Made by a program: the position numbers and the translations under genes | The notes under the pieces: model-generated | Database searches by the model: none | Told to the model about the DNA's origin: nothing | The model's input: the letters and a program-made list of their open reading frames with translations, nothing else | Source: an uncultured Bacilli bacterium | GTDB lineage: Bacteria; Bacillota_I; Bacilli_A; RF39; UBA660 | Assembly: GCA_934167825.1 (NCBI GenBank) | Contig: CAKPLY010000001.1 | Location: forward strand, 135,369-199,368 | Direction: 5' to 3' | DNA length: 64,000 nt | Shown here: positions 8,589 through 16,387 of the stretch, piece by piece | Numbering within the stretch: the stretch's first letter is position 1 | Layout: each line of letters begins with the position of its first letter

Positions 8589-9899
8589 CTATTTTTTTTC
8601 ACTTGGTTTATTGTTTGTTTTTTCGTTTTTTTGTTTTTCTACAATAACTCTTGATATGTTTTTAGTGTTAAGTTTAGATATAACACCTACAAATTCTTCA
8701 TAGTTTAATTCTTTAATCATTGGTATTACATCATCTTTTAAGGTGTTATCAAATAAGATATTATCCACTATCATATCGTTTACTAGTTCTATATTATCAT
8801 ATAAGTATATTTCGTTACTTACAAGTACTCTTTTTTTTCTTTCAAAGTCTTTTTCTAAGACATTTAAATCTGCAAAAATTTCAGTAATTTTTTTATCTAA
8901 TTCTTTATATTTTGGTGTTTCATTTATTAATGATAAAAGAATATGAGTATCACAGTTTAGTACATTAAAATATACACTGTTAGTAATTATTCCTGCTTCT
9001 TTAAGGGTATAATCAAAGTCACTTGTGTCGTCAAATAAAGAAGATAACATTATATATAGATATAAACTTAGTTTTCTTTTGTCAATATCTTTGAGGTATG
9101 GTATTTTTACATTGTATGAATATTTTGGTATATCAGTATTTATGTTTATTATACTTTTTTCTTTTACTACTTCATCTGGTTCTTTTATTTCTTTTATGCT
9201 AGTTTTAAATGTTTTTGCAAACTCTTTTTTATTTTGATTTTCTTTGATACTAGAAAGAACTTCTTCAGGGTCAAATGATCCTGTTATAACTAGAAACATA
9301 TTACTTGGATGATAAAAAGTGTTATAACAAGTATATAATAAGTCTTTGGTAATACTATTTACTTCACCGTGAGTTCCTATTATGCTTTCTTTAAAGTTAT
9401 TTTTCTTAAAGATACATTTTCTTATTTCATCATATAAGATATCTGTTGGTCTATCATCACACATATTTATTTCTTCGTTTATTATTCCTTTTTCACTTTC
9501 TACATTTTCCTCAGTAAAGTATGGACTTTGTACGTAGTCTAGTAAAAAGTTTATGTTTTCTATAAGGTTATTTGTACCATAAAACAAGTATGTTGTATTT
9601 TTGAATGTTGTATATGCGTTACACATAGTTCCTGTTTTAGCATAAAATTCCATTGGTTGTGGGTCTTGTTCTTGTGCAAAAAGTTTATGTTCTAGAAAGT
9701 GTGCAATACCGTTTGGTACTTTTATAAAGTCTTTTTCACCATTGGGGATAAACTCATTATAGATTGAACCAAACTTAGTTGTAAATGTTACGATATTATT
9801 ATGATATCTATTGTTGTTATATAAATATACTTCCATACCATTATCTAGTTTTTCATAGTAGATTACTTCATTTACTCCTTTAATATTAATCTTTTTCAT
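8589..9899 (-). CDS. M16-family zinc peptidase, YmfH-like
   Basis: A 436-residue insulinase/pitrilysin-family (M16) protein. The inverted zinc motif HXXEH is intact (HFLEHKLF near residue 67), with a distal Glu in the GIINEEINM region, so this is the catalytic partner. It overlaps the downstream end of the adjacent M16 gene by 14 bp (9886-9899), and its ribosome binding site TAAGGAG lies inside that gene. This arrangement matches the ymfF-ymfH pair of Bacillus, where one subunit is catalytic and the other is not. Substrate unknown; some such pairs process peptides or pheromones. Cytoplasmic, with no signal peptide. Confidence 0.88.
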   Translation of the reverse strand: MKKINIKGVNEVIYYEKLDNGMEVYLYNNNRYHNNIVTFTTKFGSIYNEFIPNGEKDFIKVPNGIAHFLEHKLFAQEQDPQPMEFYAKTGTMCNAYTTFKNTTYLFYGTNNLIENINFLLDYVQSPYFTEENVESEKGIINEEINMCDDRPTDILYDEIRKCIFKKNNFKESIIGTHGEVNSITKDLLYTCYNTFYHPSNMFLVITGSFDPEEVLSSIKENQNKKEFAKTFKTSIKEIKEPDEVVKEKSIININTDIPKYSYNVKIPYLKDIDKRKLSLYLYIMLSSLFDDTSDFDYTLKEAGIITNSVYFNVLNCDTHILLSLINETPKYKELDKKITEIFADLNVLEKDFERKKRVLVSNEIYLYDNIELVNDMIVDNILFDNTLKDDVIPMIKELNYEEFVGVISKLNTKNISRVIVEKQKNEKTNNKPSEKK

Positions 9900-11154
9900 T
9901 GTTAGACTCCTTACCTAAAGTAAATATACTATATAATTTTAGTTTTTTACTTACTTTTACTACGTCTTCTTTAGTTACTTTACTAAATGCTTCGATTCTT
10001 TCTTCGAAAAGAGCAGAACCTACTAAATCTTTAGCGTAGTATGTATTTAATATACCACTAGGATTATCCATACTTGCTATTATACTGCTTGTTATTGTTT
10101 CTTTAGCAGAAGTAAATACATCATCACTTATTTTACCTTTTTCTATGTTAGAAAGTGTTTTCTTAATTAGTTTTACTACTTTATCTTTGTTCTTATAACT
10201 TATACCAGAATAGATAAACAAGATATTATCATATGGTTTTACATCAGCATTTATGTAGTAACACAAACTATTTTTTTCTCTTACATCATCAAATAACATG
10301 GAACAGGCTGAACCTCCAAGAATTTCATTATAGACTCTTATTACATACTTTCTTTCAAAGTCTGTAAGATTATGCAGGGCATATAACATAGTAAGTTGAG
10401 TTTGATTTGTGTTGTCTTCTAAGGATGCAGTTTTAACTCTTTTAGTAAGTGGAAGTTCTTTTACTAGAATATCATTTTTTTCTTTTTTATATGTAGATAT
10501 TTTTAGTTTATCTTTCAACATTTCTTTTAAGGTAGAAGCATCAATGTTACCAATAAATAATATATCTACAGTGTCTTCTTTTAACATCTTTTTGTAATAT
10601 TCATATAATTTATGTTCGTCAATGTTATTTAACTCTTCTATTTTACCATAACTACTATTAGAATAAGGCATATCTTTAGCTGTTTGAAATAAGTTTAGTA
10701 AGGCATATTTTAGCTTGTTATCAGTAAGTGATATAATTGATTTTTCTATTTTCTTTTTACATTTATTTACTACATCTTTATTAAAAGAAGAGTCTACTAC
10801 TAATGGGTTAAATATAGTATCTAAATAAAACGATATAGATTCAGCATTCATCCCTTCTTCAGTGTATTTTTCGTCTAGGAATCTTGTTTTAAATGATATT
10901 GTTGTATCGTTTCCTATTCTAGAAAAGGAAGAAACTATTTTTAGGTCGTATAGATTTTCTGTTTCTTTTACAAAATCTCTTTCTGTTTTATATTTCATAT
11001 TTGAATCCATTAGAACTGTTTTTAAGAGATTTCTTATTGTGATATTGTTATCTAATTTTGATCTGAATATAGTTTCCATTGTATTTGTTTTAAATTTATC
11101 TGTTGTTATTACATGCAAGGATACTGAACCCATAAATATTTTTTCATAATTCAT
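9886..11154 (-). CDS. M16-family peptidase-like protein, probably non-catalytic partner (YmfF-like)
   Basis: A 422-residue M16-family protein lacking a recognisable HXXEH motif; the N-terminal region where it should sit reads NLLKTVLMDS. This matches the inactive subunit of M16 heterodimers. The middle and C-terminal parts keep family features such as LFIGNIDAS and GGSACSMLFDDVREKNSLCY, the latter being the conserved R/Y substrate-binding region. I place the start at ATG 11154, not at an in-frame TTG 9 bp upstream, because GGGAAAGGA is then correctly spaced. It overlaps the active partner downstream, implying coupled translation. Confidence 0.85.
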   Translation of the reverse strand: MNYEKIFMGSVSLHVITTDKFKTNTMETIFRSKLDNNITIRNLLKTVLMDSNMKYKTERDFVKETENLYDLKIVSSFSRIGNDTTISFKTRFLDEKYTEEGMNAESISFYLDTIFNPLVVDSSFNKDVVNKCKKKIEKSIISLTDNKLKYALLNLFQTAKDMPYSNSSYGKIEELNNIDEHKLYEYYKKMLKEDTVDILFIGNIDASTLKEMLKDKLKISTYKKEKNDILVKELPLTKRVKTASLEDNTNQTQLTMLYALHNLTDFERKYVIRVYNEILGGSACSMLFDDVREKNSLCYYINADVKPYDNILFIYSGISYKNKDKVVKLIKKTLSNIEKGKISDDVFTSAKETITSSIIASMDNPSGILNTYYAKDLVGSALFEERIEAFSKVTKEDVVKVSKKLKLYSIFTLGKESNNEKD

Positions 11155-11188
11155 TTTAACCAATCCTTTCCCTATTTATTTTAACCAA

Positions 11189-11902
11189 TTACTTTATTTT
11201 TAAACTAGATTCTAGTGCTAAAGTTATCATTTTATCTAATGCTTTTTCTCTATCAGTACTAGATAGTTTTTCTGTAAAGCAAAATGAGTCTGTTACAGTT
11301 AGGATACAGCTTGCTCTTTTTTTAGAAACGTTAGCATTGTTAAATAGAGCAAATGTTTCCATTTCTACTCCTAAAACTGAGTATTTATCTCTTTTTTCTA
11401 TGTAGTTATTATTTTGTTCATAGAATACATCTGCACAGTAAATGTTACCTAGTATTAAGTTTATATTTTTTTCTTTGGCAGTATTTGATATTATGTCATT
11501 TAATGTCTTTGATGATGCTATTTTATTATACTTATATCCATTTTGGACAAGTGCATAAGTTGATTCGCTTATAGAATTATCTACTAAGATTAAATCATTT
11601 AGTTTTAGTGCATCACTATAAGCACCACAACTTCCTATTCTAATAATGTTTTCTACATCATAAAAATTAAATAATTCATAAGAATATATACCTATTGATG
11701 GGTTACCCATACCTGATGGAAATATTGTTATTAGTTTATCTTTATAGTAACCAGTGTATGCTGTTATTCCTCTTACTAGATTTACTAATTTTGCTTTTTG
11801 TAAGTATTTTTTTGCTATATATTCAGCCCTTTTTGGATCTCCGGGCATTAGAACTGTGCTTGCTATATCTTCTTTTTTTGCTTCAATGTGAACTGTTGGC
11901 AT
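11189..11902 (-). CDS. deoD: Purine-nucleoside phosphorylase DeoD
   Basis: Phosphorolysis of purine (deoxy)ribonucleosides to free base plus (deoxy)ribose-1-phosphate; cytoplasmic salvage enzyme of the hexameric DeoD/PNP type. The 237-residue protein shows VLMPGDPKRAEYIA at the N-terminus, the phosphate-binding SGMGNPSIGIYSYEL (near residue 63) and the base/ribose-binding GVEMETFALF, all diagnostic. The length is normal. Start ATG 11902 follows AAGGAGGAAATTT. It lies just upstream of the M16 pair in the same direction (34 bp gap) and could be co-transcribed with it, without an obvious functional link. Confidence 0.96.
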   Translation of the reverse strand: MPTVHIEAKKEDIASTVLMPGDPKRAEYIAKKYLQKAKLVNLVRGITAYTGYYKDKLITIFPSGMGNPSIGIYSYELFNFYDVENIIRIGSCGAYSDALKLNDLILVDNSISESTYALVQNGYKYNKIASSKTLNDIISNTAKEKNINLILGNIYCADVFYEQNNNYIEKRDKYSVLGVEMETFALFNNANVSKKRASCILTVTDSFCFTEKLSSTDREKALDKMITLALESSLKIK

Positions 11903-11963
11903 AAATTTCCTCCTTTATCTTATAAATAAATGATATCATATTTTTATGCTTTTAGCAAGCACT

Positions 11964-11988
11964 AAAAAGAAGCCTACTTCTAGACTTC
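11964..11988 (-). terminator. Intrinsic terminator after the 12.0-12.7 kb hypothetical gene
   Basis: Minus-strand stem GAAGTCT/AGGCTTC (one G-U pair) with a short loop, followed by TTTTT. Confidence 0.7.
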
Positions 11989-12007
11989 ATTATATAATGT
12001 ATTATAA

Positions 12008-12700
12008 TTATTTTACTCTTCTTTTTGTTTTAATATCTGTTTTTAATACACATACATAGTTATCGTTAAATGTTGTTTCTTCTTTAGAGTATGGAAGTAT
12101 TAATTTGCTTTCTAGATCTCTTAAAAATTTTATTTTATCTTTCATATCTTTATCATAGATACTTCCATATATTCCCATAACTATATTATTTTTACCACTA
12201 TTATGAATATCTACCCAACATTTAGCGTTTTCTTTTACATATGGATTTTCTGTAATAAAAGTATATGGTTTATCTATACTAGGCAAGTGAATAATGCTTC
12301 CTGTACTAAACATTGCATTATTTCTTTCATATAGCAATGGGTCACCATTATAATTTACTGCAAAGTAATATGGTAAAATATTATCTTTCTTCTTACCTAA
12401 CTTATTAAATCCTATATGATATGGTGTAATTATTTTTATATCACTTGATGGAGTTATGCTATCTAATACTCCCTTACCTACTTCATAAGTTGTATTTAAA
12501 TCTATTTCATCAAGTCCCATATAAGAAAGTGTTTCTATATAGTTTTCTATCATAGACTCTCTTGAAGCATACCAGTCACATAATTCTTTATAAAATTGTT
12601 TTGATGTTATTGTTCCTAAATAATCGTTAGTTGCTTCTTTGTATTGTAACGCTAAAAATATTAAGTATTCTTTCATTATATTTTGTTCTTTTGTATCCAT
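12008..12700 (-). CDS. Hypothetical protein
   Basis: A 230-residue soluble protein with no signal peptide, membrane segment or motif that I recognise. It is rich in aromatic and charged residues, with several Trp/Tyr in the middle (YYFAVNYNGDPLLYERNN) that suggest a compact beta-rich fold. Start ATG 12700 follows AAGGGGGAAAT. It has a strong promoter of its own that begins inside the end of surface protein gene A, and its own terminator, so it is a single-gene transcript. Function unknown. Confidence 0.75.
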   Translation of the reverse strand: MDTKEQNIMKEYLIFLALQYKEATNDYLGTITSKQFYKELCDWYASRESMIENYIETLSYMGLDEIDLNTTYEVGKGVLDSITPSSDIKIITPYHIGFNKLGKKKDNILPYYFAVNYNGDPLLYERNNAMFSTGSIIHLPSIDKPYTFITENPYVKENAKCWVDIHNSGKNNIVMGIYGSIYDKDMKDKIKFLRDLESKLILPYSKEETTFNDNYVCVLKTDIKTKRRVK

Positions 12701-12766
12701 AATATTTCCCCCTTATAATTAAATACTATTCTATAGTTGTGATACTTTTTCCTGTTTGTGGGTATT

Positions 12767-12795
12767 AGTATAGCATAAATGATATGGGTTGTCAA
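12767..12795 (-). promoter_or_regulatory. Strong SigA-type promoter of the hypothetical gene
   Basis: Minus-strand -35 TTGACA (12790-12795) and -10 TATACT (12767-12772) with a 17-bp spacer. The -35 box starts 4 bp after the stop codon of surface protein gene A. Confidence 0.8.
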
Positions 12796-12798
12796 GGG

Positions 12799-14721
12799 TT
12801 AGGAAACTTGTGTTAAGGTTGATCTAGTTCCATAACCAACATCTCCTCCCGTATAAAAACCAAATTTCAAACCTCCACCTAGGCCGTTACTATAAATGCT
12901 ACCACGGCAAAACCAAGAAAAAGTATTATAAGGAAAGTACGCATATTCATTATACCAACTACTATTATTAGATGAAACTATTTCGCTTGTGGCATCTCCT
13001 AATCTTCCCCTGTTATACGCTGTTTGACTATTTTTTGTTGTTCCATATGCATATGATGTTAAATATTTTATAGTATCAGTGTTGTACGTAAAATTAGTTC
13101 CTGCGTCACTCGCGTAGTATGTATATGTTGTTCCACTAGAGCTTGACATATTACCCATTACATATTCACTATATCCTCCTACAATATCGTATACTCCATA
13201 AACATTACCAGTAGTAGAAGCAAGTACTCCTTTTGTTCCATTATATTTATTTGCATCAGTGGTACATGTTGTACTTGAACTACTCGCAGACACTTTATCT
13301 CCTCCTATTCCTGTTGTATATTTGTTACAGTTGTTTATTGTTGTTTTTGTACAACTTCCATTTGTACACCTTCCATAATTCGAATAAGTTAAATATATTA
13401 CTGCTCCCCACTCCATATTTGTTATCATATGTGAATCAGTGCTTGTTCTTGATGTTGGTAATCCATATATATTACTCTCTTTTTGCATATCATATATTGC
13501 TTTCCAGAAGTTAGATACCGAATTATTTCCCCATGATGTTGCATTTGGAAGTATTCTTGGTGTTAATGTTGCATTATTTCCTTCTCCAATTGAGTAAGAT
13601 GTTTTTTCACTTGAAAGTTCAAATTTCCCCATCCAAAATCCTCTTAAATCATCGTTTCCAAAAGTAAATGCCGGATGAGTATAATAGTCTCCATTACTAC
13701 CTGTGCATGTTTCGTTTGGACTTCCTGCATTCTCACTAGATTCTGCATAACTATATGTACAAGAAATTGTACCCGTTGATGCAATATCATCCTCAAAAAC
13801 TATATCTATTCCTATAGTTTGTGCATTATAACTTTTTGTCCCTATTACTTTATCCTTATTCCATACTTTATATTTATATCTTGGTATCCATACATAGAAT
13901 GCTAGGATATCCGCATCTGTTATAGTCGTTCCTGCACTTGCATTTTGATAGGTACTTCTGTTTGTTGATGATACCAGCACTGCATTTGCCCATTTCTTCT
14001 GGTCATAATCATACCAGCCGTAAGTTGAGGTTGAACTTTCAGTATCTGCCTTTACCCAAGTAGAAGTAGATTCATCATATACTACTGGTATCATACCATC
14101 AGCAAGCATAGGCCTATTTGCGCCACTATTGTCTAATTTGATATTAGTATTTTCGTCTTCTTTACAAGCATCTAAGTATCCTACTAGACTACCGCCTTGC
14201 ATAGTTATAGGATTTTCCATATTACCATCTATATAGATTATTAATTTAAATGATACCCTAGAAGATAATCCCACTTCGTAATTGTCCAAAAGAATTATGC
14301 TGGAGTTATTATTAACAGCTTTAAAGTTACCTTTAGTGTATACTGTATAACTAGAGTTATTTGTGTTAGTCATAAGTACATACTTAAAACTTTCTTCTTT
14401 TAGATTATCAGTTATAGTAGTTATATGAAATTTTACTGTCACATTAGCAGTTTCGTTAGTTTGATTATCTATACTAAAAGTAGTAGATTCTCCATCTATT
14501 GTATAATCGAATATTGGACCAATATTATTTATTTCTATATTATCTCCTTTAGTGCAATAAAATCCTGAAATATCCCCAATACGTAAAGTAAGTTCAGTGT
14601 TTTCTTGACTCCTCCATATAGTTAAAGCATAAGTTCCTACTAATGCTATTACTATTAAACATATTACTATTATCATTAGTTTTACTATTTTACTTTTATT
14701 ATTTACTTCTACATTTTCCAT
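12799..14721 (-). CDS. Surface protein A: membrane-anchored protein with FGE/C-type-lectin-like C-terminal half
   Basis: A 640-residue protein. A short basic N-terminus and one membrane segment (about residues 12-33) anchor it with the rest outside. Residues ~40-190 form a beta-rich domain almost identical to the start of protein C. From ~195 on, a module shared by all four paralogues follows (AFYVWIPRYKYKVW, then TNMEWGAV, GVYDIVGG and GRLGDATSE). This resembles the formylglycine-generating-enzyme (SUMF1) fold, a C-type-lectin-like scaffold, in its GxYDMxGxxxE signature. The last ~38 residues (WFCRGS onward) differ sharply between paralogues. I see no enzyme active-site cysteines, so display or binding is likelier than catalysis. 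Start ATG 14721 follows AAGGAG. Expression is probably governed by the leader module just upstream. Confidence 0.8.
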   Translation of the reverse strand: MENVEVNNKSKIVKLMIIVICLIVIALVGTYALTIWRSQENTELTLRIGDISGFYCTKGDNIEINNIGPIFDYTIDGESTTFSIDNQTNETANVTVKFHITTITDNLKEESFKYVLMTNTNNSSYTVYTKGNFKAVNNNSSIILLDNYEVGLSSRVSFKLIIYIDGNMENPITMQGGSLVGYLDACKEDENTNIKLDNSGANRPMLADGMIPVVYDESTSTWVKADTESSTSTYGWYDYDQKKWANAVLVSSTNRSTYQNASAGTTITDADILAFYVWIPRYKYKVWNKDKVIGTKSYNAQTIGIDIVFEDDIASTGTISCTYSYAESSENAGSPNETCTGSNGDYYTHPAFTFGNDDLRGFWMGKFELSSEKTSYSIGEGNNATLTPRILPNATSWGNNSVSNFWKAIYDMQKESNIYGLPTSRTSTDSHMITNMEWGAVIYLTYSNYGRCTNGSCTKTTINNCNKYTTGIGGDKVSASSSSTTCTTDANKYNGTKGVLASTTGNVYGVYDIVGGYSEYVMGNMSSSSGTTYTYYASDAGTNFTYNTDTIKYLTSYAYGTTKNSQTAYNRGRLGDATSEIVSSNNSSWYNEYAYFPYNTFSWFCRGSIYSNGLGGGLKFGFYTGGDVGYGTRSTLTQVS

Positions 14722-14748
14722 AATTTTTACTCCTTAAGGCAACAAAAA

Positions 14749-14794
14749 AACTATAGATAAAAACTATCTATTTCTAGATATTTTATCTATAGTT
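14749..14794 (-). terminator. Leader hairpin with U run before surface protein A (candidate attenuator)
   Basis: On the minus strand, arms AACTATAGATAAAA and TTTTATCTATAGTT pair perfectly. An inner TATCTA/TAGATA stem is closed by a GAAA tetraloop and has one 2-nt bulge. The 3' arm is followed by seven T. It sits between the leader ORF and the ribosome binding site of gene A. The same hairpin precedes genes B and C with G-U-compatible changes. Confidence 0.75.
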
Positions 14795-14818
14795 ATATTC
14801 TTTGTTATTATATTGTTA

Positions 14819-14884
14819 TTATATGTTAATTGCCCCCCCCCCGATAGCATAAATGTTATAATTTATAAAATTTAATTTATTCAT
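14819..14884 (-). CDS. Leader ORF A, 21 codons with an in-frame G10 tract
   Basis: A short ORF lying between the promoter and the hairpin of surface gene A. It starts at ATG 14884 behind a strong GAAAGGAG (14894-14901, 9-nt spacing) and, with ten G, ends at TAA 14819. The peptide is about MNKLNFINYNIYAI followed by Gly-Gly-Gly-Ala. With nine G the frame would instead run 22 codons past the tract and stop at TAG 14764-14766 inside the hairpin. Matching leader ORFs precede B and C. Translation is inferred from the conserved ribosome binding site and start. Confidence 0.65.
   Translation of the reverse strand: MNKLNFINYNIYAIGGGAINI
14833..14842 (-). repeat. Homopolymeric G10 tract in leader ORF A
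   Basis: Ten consecutive C on the plus strand, G on the sense strand, in a very AT-rich region. Such tracts are prone to slipped-strand length change. Changing 10 to 9 shifts the leader frame into the hairpin. Confidence 0.9.
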
Positions 14885-14942
14885 AATGAGGAGCTCCTTT
14901 CTAGAATTTGTAATTATTCACATATCTTTAACATACAAGTAA

Positions 14943-14971
14943 ATGATATCACACTTTTGGTGTTTTATCAA
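14943..14971 (-). promoter_or_regulatory. Promoter of the surface protein A leader
   Basis: Minus-strand -35 TTGATA (14966-14971) and -10 TATCAT (14943-14948) with a 17-bp spacer. The -10 hexamer and spacing are the same as upstream of B and C. Confidence 0.75.
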
Positions 14972-14980
14972 TATGTTTTT

Positions 14981-16297
14981 TTATAAATCTAAATTTTCTT
15001 TAGTTATACAAAATACTGCATATAAGGGTATAGATTTAATGTTATTTTCAAAACCAAAATTTTTTGTAGATACTCTTATTCCATACTTTGGGTTATATTC
15101 TTTCATATAATTATTTAGACTTTTTGATTTGGTGTGGTTACTCGCTTTTACTTCAAGTGGGATTATTTCTCCTTTTTCTGTTTGTAAGATAAAATCTACT
15201 TCACTATCAAAATCATTTTTCCAATAATTTAGATTTAATTTATTATATTTTAGGGAACTTGCAACATAGTTTTCTGTTAGCATACCTATCATAGTATCAC
15301 TAACTGCTTGTCTATTTCTTATTAGGTAAATTGGAAATTCACTTAAGTTAGTAAGTAATCCTACATCATTCATATATAGTTTGAATGAATCTAATTCTTC
15401 ATGCATTTTAAGTGGTATTCCTATTGCCGCTTTTGTACAAATATTTACTACTCCTGCATTAACAAGCCAGTTTATTGATCCAGAAAATATTGTACTTGTT
15501 CCACCTTTTTGTACTAATTTATATTGAAATTTTTTATTATCTTTTGCAAGTTGAACTGGTATTGAATCAAAAGTTGCAAGTATTTTTGGTGCAGTAGATT
15601 GATCACTATATTTTGTTATGTCATTTTTATATGATTCTAATATTGCGCTTTGATAGTCTATTGCACTAATTACTGAACCACTATTTATATATTCTTTTAC
15701 TACTTCAGGCATTCCTCCAACTGATAGATAATCATAATATAGTTCTAGTGCTTTTTCGTGTGCTAAAGTAGATATTGCCTTATTTTCTTTATAGCATGTT
15801 TCTATTTCTTCTTTTAATATGGTGTTATTTGTATTTATTAAAAATTCTTCAAAAGATAGTGGATAAATTGTTAATAAATCTACTTTACCTACGGGAAAAG
15901 AATAGTCTTTCTTGTTTATATGTACTCCAAGTAAACTACCTGCACCAATTATATAATAATCACTTGCTTCTTCGCAAAAGTATTTTAATGATGTTAATGC
16001 GCGAGGATTTTTTTGGATTTCATCAAAAAATATAAGTGTATTTTCTTTATCAATTACTTTTCCATAAATAATTTCTAAGTTTTTTACGATATGCTCTGGT
16101 GTAATATTTTCTTCGATTATTTTACTTACAATATTATTTGATTCAAAGTTTACATATATTACATCTTTAAAATATTTTTTTCCAAAGTCTAAAACTAGAT
16201 ATGTTTTTCCTACTTGCCTTGCTCCATAAAGTAATAGTGGCTTTCTATTATCTTTATTTTTCCATTTGATAAGATCGTTCATTGCTTTTCTTTCCAT
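14981..16297 (-). CDS. AAA ATPase with C-terminal DUF4143 domain (first copy)
   Basis: About 438 residues. The N-terminal P-loop is YGARQVGKTYL (Walker A) and Walker B is LIFFDEIQ. The C-terminal part is DUF4143, with a nuclease-like DFDSEVDFILQ...GEIIPLEVKAS segment of restriction-endonuclease type. These stand-alone ATPases are common in gut bacteria and archaea in many divergent copies; their function is not established. I place the start at ATG 16297 behind GGTGAT; the frame stays open to 16342, but that part overlaps the promoter. A second family member lies at 54.7-56.0 kb with low similarity, so they are not recent duplicates. A dyad symmetry overlaps its promoter. Confidence 0.82.
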   Translation of the reverse strand: MERKAMNDLIKWKNKDNRKPLLLYGARQVGKTYLVLDFGKKYFKDVIYVNFESNNIVSKIIEENITPEHIVKNLEIIYGKVIDKENTLIFFDEIQKNPRALTSLKYFCEEASDYYIIGAGSLLGVHINKKDYSFPVGKVDLLTIYPLSFEEFLINTNNTILKEEIETCYKENKAISTLAHEKALELYYDYLSVGGMPEVVKEYINSGSVISAIDYQSAILESYKNDITKYSDQSTAPKILATFDSIPVQLAKDNKKFQYKLVQKGGTSTIFSGSINWLVNAGVVNICTKAAIGIPLKMHEELDSFKLYMNDVGLLTNLSEFPIYLIRNRQAVSDTMIGMLTENYVASSLKYNKLNLNYWKNDFDSEVDFILQTEKGEIIPLEVKASNHTKSKSLNNYMKEYNPKYGIRVSTKNFGFENNIKSIPLYAVFCITKENLDL

Positions 16298-16313
16298 ATA
16301 TATCACCAATACC

Positions 16314-16342
16314 AATATACAATATAACTCCAAAAAAGTCAA
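16314..16342 (-). promoter_or_regulatory. Promoter of the first DUF4143 ATPase
   Basis: Minus-strand -35 TTGACT (16337-16342) and -10 TATATT (16314-16319) with 17-bp spacing. One arm of a long inverted repeat covers the spacer next to the -35 box. Confidence 0.65.
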
Positions 16343-16369
16343 TTGAAAATGTATTTTTTTGGAGTTATA
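16323..16369. repeat. Inverted repeat with 15-bp perfect arms around the ATPase promoter
   Basis: Arms TATAACTCCAAAAAA (16323-16337) and TTTTTTGGAGTTATA (16355-16369) enclose 17 bp. It lies between ftsK and the ATPase gene. It has no trailing T run after the full stem, so an operator-like role fits at least as well as termination of ftsK. Confidence 0.7.
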
Positions 16370-16387
16370 GTTATTTTTTATTAAGTT

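Noticed and set aside
12767..12795. Shared recombination site, because the TTGTCAAGGG-like sequence recurs after surface gene A, near 41.0 kb and before ileS
   Set aside because: Each occurrence is the complement of a TTGACA box with a -10 box exactly 17 bp away; they are ordinary promoters.
14833..14842. G tract as a promoter spacer between -35 and -10 boxes
   Set aside because: A TATAAT does occur just after the tract, but no -35 box sits at a workable distance. A better promoter with an exact 17-bp spacer is conserved farther upstream in all three copies, placing the tract inside the transcript and the leader ORF.
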